64,000 nucleotides of DNA, from contig NZ_PNYB01000002.1 of assembly GCF_002879855.1 (NCBI RefSeq), positions 1 through 64,000 of the forward strand, given 5' to 3'. The notes beneath the pieces are model-generated. The model did not search any database. It saw only the letters and a program-made list of their open reading frames with translations, and was not told the origin of the DNA. Position numbers and translations under genes: made by a program. Below, one piece after another: positions 62,646 to 64,000 of the stretch. This DNA comes from Trinickia soli (lineage in GTDB: Bacteria > Pseudomonadota > Gammaproteobacteria > Burkholderiales > Burkholderiaceae). Within the stretch, counting starts at the first letter, position 1. Every line of letters starts with the position of its first letter.

Positions 62646-63851
62646 ATGAGCGTATCGGCTGGCCCGCTCGCGGGCGTCAAGGTGCTTGAACTCGGCACGC
62701 TGATCGCAGGGCCGTTCGCTGCACGATTTCTCGGAGAGTTTGGCGCCGACGTGATCAAGATCGAAGATCCGAACGGCGGCGATCCGCTGCGCAAGTGGCG
62801 CATGCTGTATCCGGAAAACGGCGGCACGTCGCTCTGGTGGGCTGTGCAGGCGCGCAACAAGAAATCGGTGACGTTGAACCTCAAAGCGCCGGAGGGCAAA
62901 GACATCCTCAAGCAACTCGCGCGCGAGGCGGACATCGTCGTCGAAAACTTCCGGCCGGGGCTGCTGGAAAAACTCGGGCTCGGCTATGACGTGTTGAGCG
63001 CCGACAATCCCGGTCTCGTGATGGTGCGGCTGTCGGGGTATGGCCAGAGCGGCCCCTATCGCGATCGGCCCGGCTTCGGTTCGATCGCGGAGGCGATGGG
63101 CGGGCTGCGGCACATCACGGGCTACCCCGAGTTGCCGCCGCCGCGTATCGGCATCTCCATCGGCGATTCGATTGCCGCACTGCATGCGGTGATCGGCGCC
63201 ATGATGGCGCTTCACCACCGGCAAGCGAACGGGGGTAAAGGGCAGGTGGTCGACGTGGCACTCTACGAGGCTGTCTTCAACATGATGGAGAGCATCGTGC
63301 CTGAATACGGCGTCTATGGCGCCGTGCGGGAACGAACCGGTGCTTCGCTGCCGGGCATCGTGCCGTCGAACACGTACCCCTGCAAGGACGGCAGCCTCGT
63401 GATCGGGGGCAATAGCGATCCGATCTTCAAGCGCCTGATGCTGGCGATCGAACGTCCCGATCTCGCCGAAGACCCGGAACTCGCGCACAACGACGGCCGC
63501 GTGCCGCGCACGCGCGAGATCGACGATGCGATTGCGCTCTGGCTTGCCGAGCGCACGATCGATGAAGCGCTCGACGTGCTCAACCGCGCCGATGTCCCGG
63601 TCGGCCGCATCTACAGTGCCGCCGATATGTTCGCCGATCCTCAGTTCGCCGCGCGCAAGATGATCGAGCATTTCAAATGGCAGGATGGCCTCGACATCGC
63701 GCTGCCGAACGTTACGCCGAAACTGTCCGAGACACCGGGCGGCACGCGTTGGCTCGGCCCGGAACTGGGCGAGCATACCGACGAGGTGTTGCAATCGCTC
63801 GGCTACGACGCCGTGGCGATCGAAAGCCTGCGCGAGCGCAAGATCGTTTAG
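62646..63851 (+). CDS. Class III (CaiB/BaiF) CoA-transferase
   Basis: A 401-residue CoA-transferase. GPLAGVKVLELGTLIAGPFA starts it, followed by FGADVIKIEDPNGGDPLRKW, the CoA-binding region RNKKSVTLNLKAPEGKDIL, and NFRPGLLEKLGLGYDVL. The catalytic Asp is probably in GISIGDSIAALHAVIG (about residue 175-180). Such enzymes swap CoA between acids (e.g. succinyl-CoA to formate, oxalate, carnitine or citramalate substrates). The acceptor cannot be read from sequence. Stands alone after recR. Confidence 0.92.
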   Translation: MSVSAGPLAGVKVLELGTLIAGPFAARFLGEFGADVIKIEDPNGGDPLRKWRMLYPENGGTSLWWAVQARNKKSVTLNLKAPEGKDILKQLAREADIVVENFRPGLLEKLGLGYDVLSADNPGLVMVRLSGYGQSGPYRDRPGFGSIAEAMGGLRHITGYPELPPPRIGISIGDSIAALHAVIGAMMALHHRQANGGKGQVVDVALYEAVFNMMESIVPEYGVYGAVRERTGASLPGIVPSNTYPCKDGSLVIGGNSDPIFKRLMLAIERPDLAEDPELAHNDGRVPRTREIDDAIALWLAERTIDEALDVLNRADVPVGRIYSAADMFADPQFAARKMIEHFKWQDGLDIALPNVTPKLSETPGGTRWLGPELGEHTDEVLQSLGYDAVAIESLRERKIV

Positions 63852-63921
63852 CGGCTAACCGGCGTGGTTCCAACGGCCGCCTTCCTGAGAGGCGATTGGA
63901 ATGGGCGGCCGGCCTGCCGCC

Positions 63922-64000
63922 TCACGGCGTGATGACGATCTTGCCCGTCACGCGCCGCTGCGCCATGTCGGCCAACGCACGCGGAGTTTCCTCCAATCGA
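63922..64000 (-). CDS. 3' end of a quinone oxidoreductase-like gene (partial)
   Basis: The last 25 codons on the minus strand read RLEETPRALADMAQRRVTGK, then IVITP and a stop at 63922-63924. This matches the C-terminus of zinc-independent NADPH:quinone oxidoreductases (MDR family: ...DMAxRxVTGKIVxxP). The rest lies right of the window. A GGCCGCC/GGCGGCC stem (about 63875-63910) between the converging genes lacks a T run. Confidence 0.75.
   Translation of the reverse strand, partial: RLEETPRALADMAQRRVTGKIVITP

Noticed and set aside
1-64000. CRISPR array or prophage
   Set aside because: No regularly spaced identical repeats of 24-40 bases, no cas genes, and no phage structural or integrase genes were seen.

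Overview
The window is chromosomal DNA from a Betaproteobacterium, most likely Burkholderia sensu lato (Burkholderia, Paraburkholderia, Trinickia or a close relative). The evidence is high G+C with strong G/C preference at third codon positions, the gene orders rpsF-priB-rpsR-rplI-dnaB, hom-thrC-moeA-moaD-moaE-clpB and ffs-dnaX-ybaB-recR, an Ara4N lipid A cluster with arnA split into two genes, and a nodIJ-type ABC exporter outside any nodulation locus. The species is inferred from memory of gene content, not from a search.

Layout. 1-5700: possible mobile-element debris (a hairpin and two GGGGACAT repeats), a UPF0303 protein, an SMR efflux protein, a 3-hydroxyisobutyryl-CoA hydrolase-like enzyme, small unknown genes, an MFS transporter and a PRC-barrel lipoprotein. 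5.9-9 kb: dusA, tRNA-His, then a gene that looks like a divergent ExoY/edema-factor nucleotidyl cyclase, followed by an unknown acidic protein. 9-13.5 kb: nodIJ-like exporter, universal stress protein, DUF2939 protein, and lexA with two SOS boxes and a small downstream gene. 13.7-20.97 kb: CysB-type regulator, asparaginase, and the glyoxylate pathway operon gcl-hyi-glxR with a divergent LysR gene. 21-26.3 kb: PAP2 phosphatase, the ribosomal protein/primosome cluster, and dnaB interrupted by a 342-residue intein in its P-loop. 26.5-32 kb: DUF47/PiT phosphate uptake pair, NlpC/P60 lipoprotein, PhoH-PIN protein and Bcp peroxiredoxin. 32-39.6 kb: a seven-gene arn operon for 4-amino-4-deoxy-L-arabinose modification of lipopolysaccharide. 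39.7-51 kb: Mth938-like protein, alaA-hom-thrC, molybdopterin genes, a group III truncated globin with a divergent NsrR-type regulator, and clpB. 51-58.5 kb: MerR/carboxymuconolactone decarboxylase pair, MATE exporter, a second ArnT-like glycosyltransferase, L31 type B, MtfA, rho and trxA. 58.8-64 kb: 4.5S RNA, dnaX, ybaB, recR, a class III CoA-transferase and the 3' end of a quinone oxidoreductase gene.

Most of the window is core housekeeping. The most unusual items are the candidate nucleotidyl cyclase toxin beside tRNA-His; the DnaB intein, which carries the complete class 3 (WCT) residue set and has lost one LAGLIDADG catalytic acid; the gene sharing the SOS promoter of lexA; the arn operon with a split arnA and only one ArnE/F-type subunit; and 11-bp phased repeats ahead of alaA.
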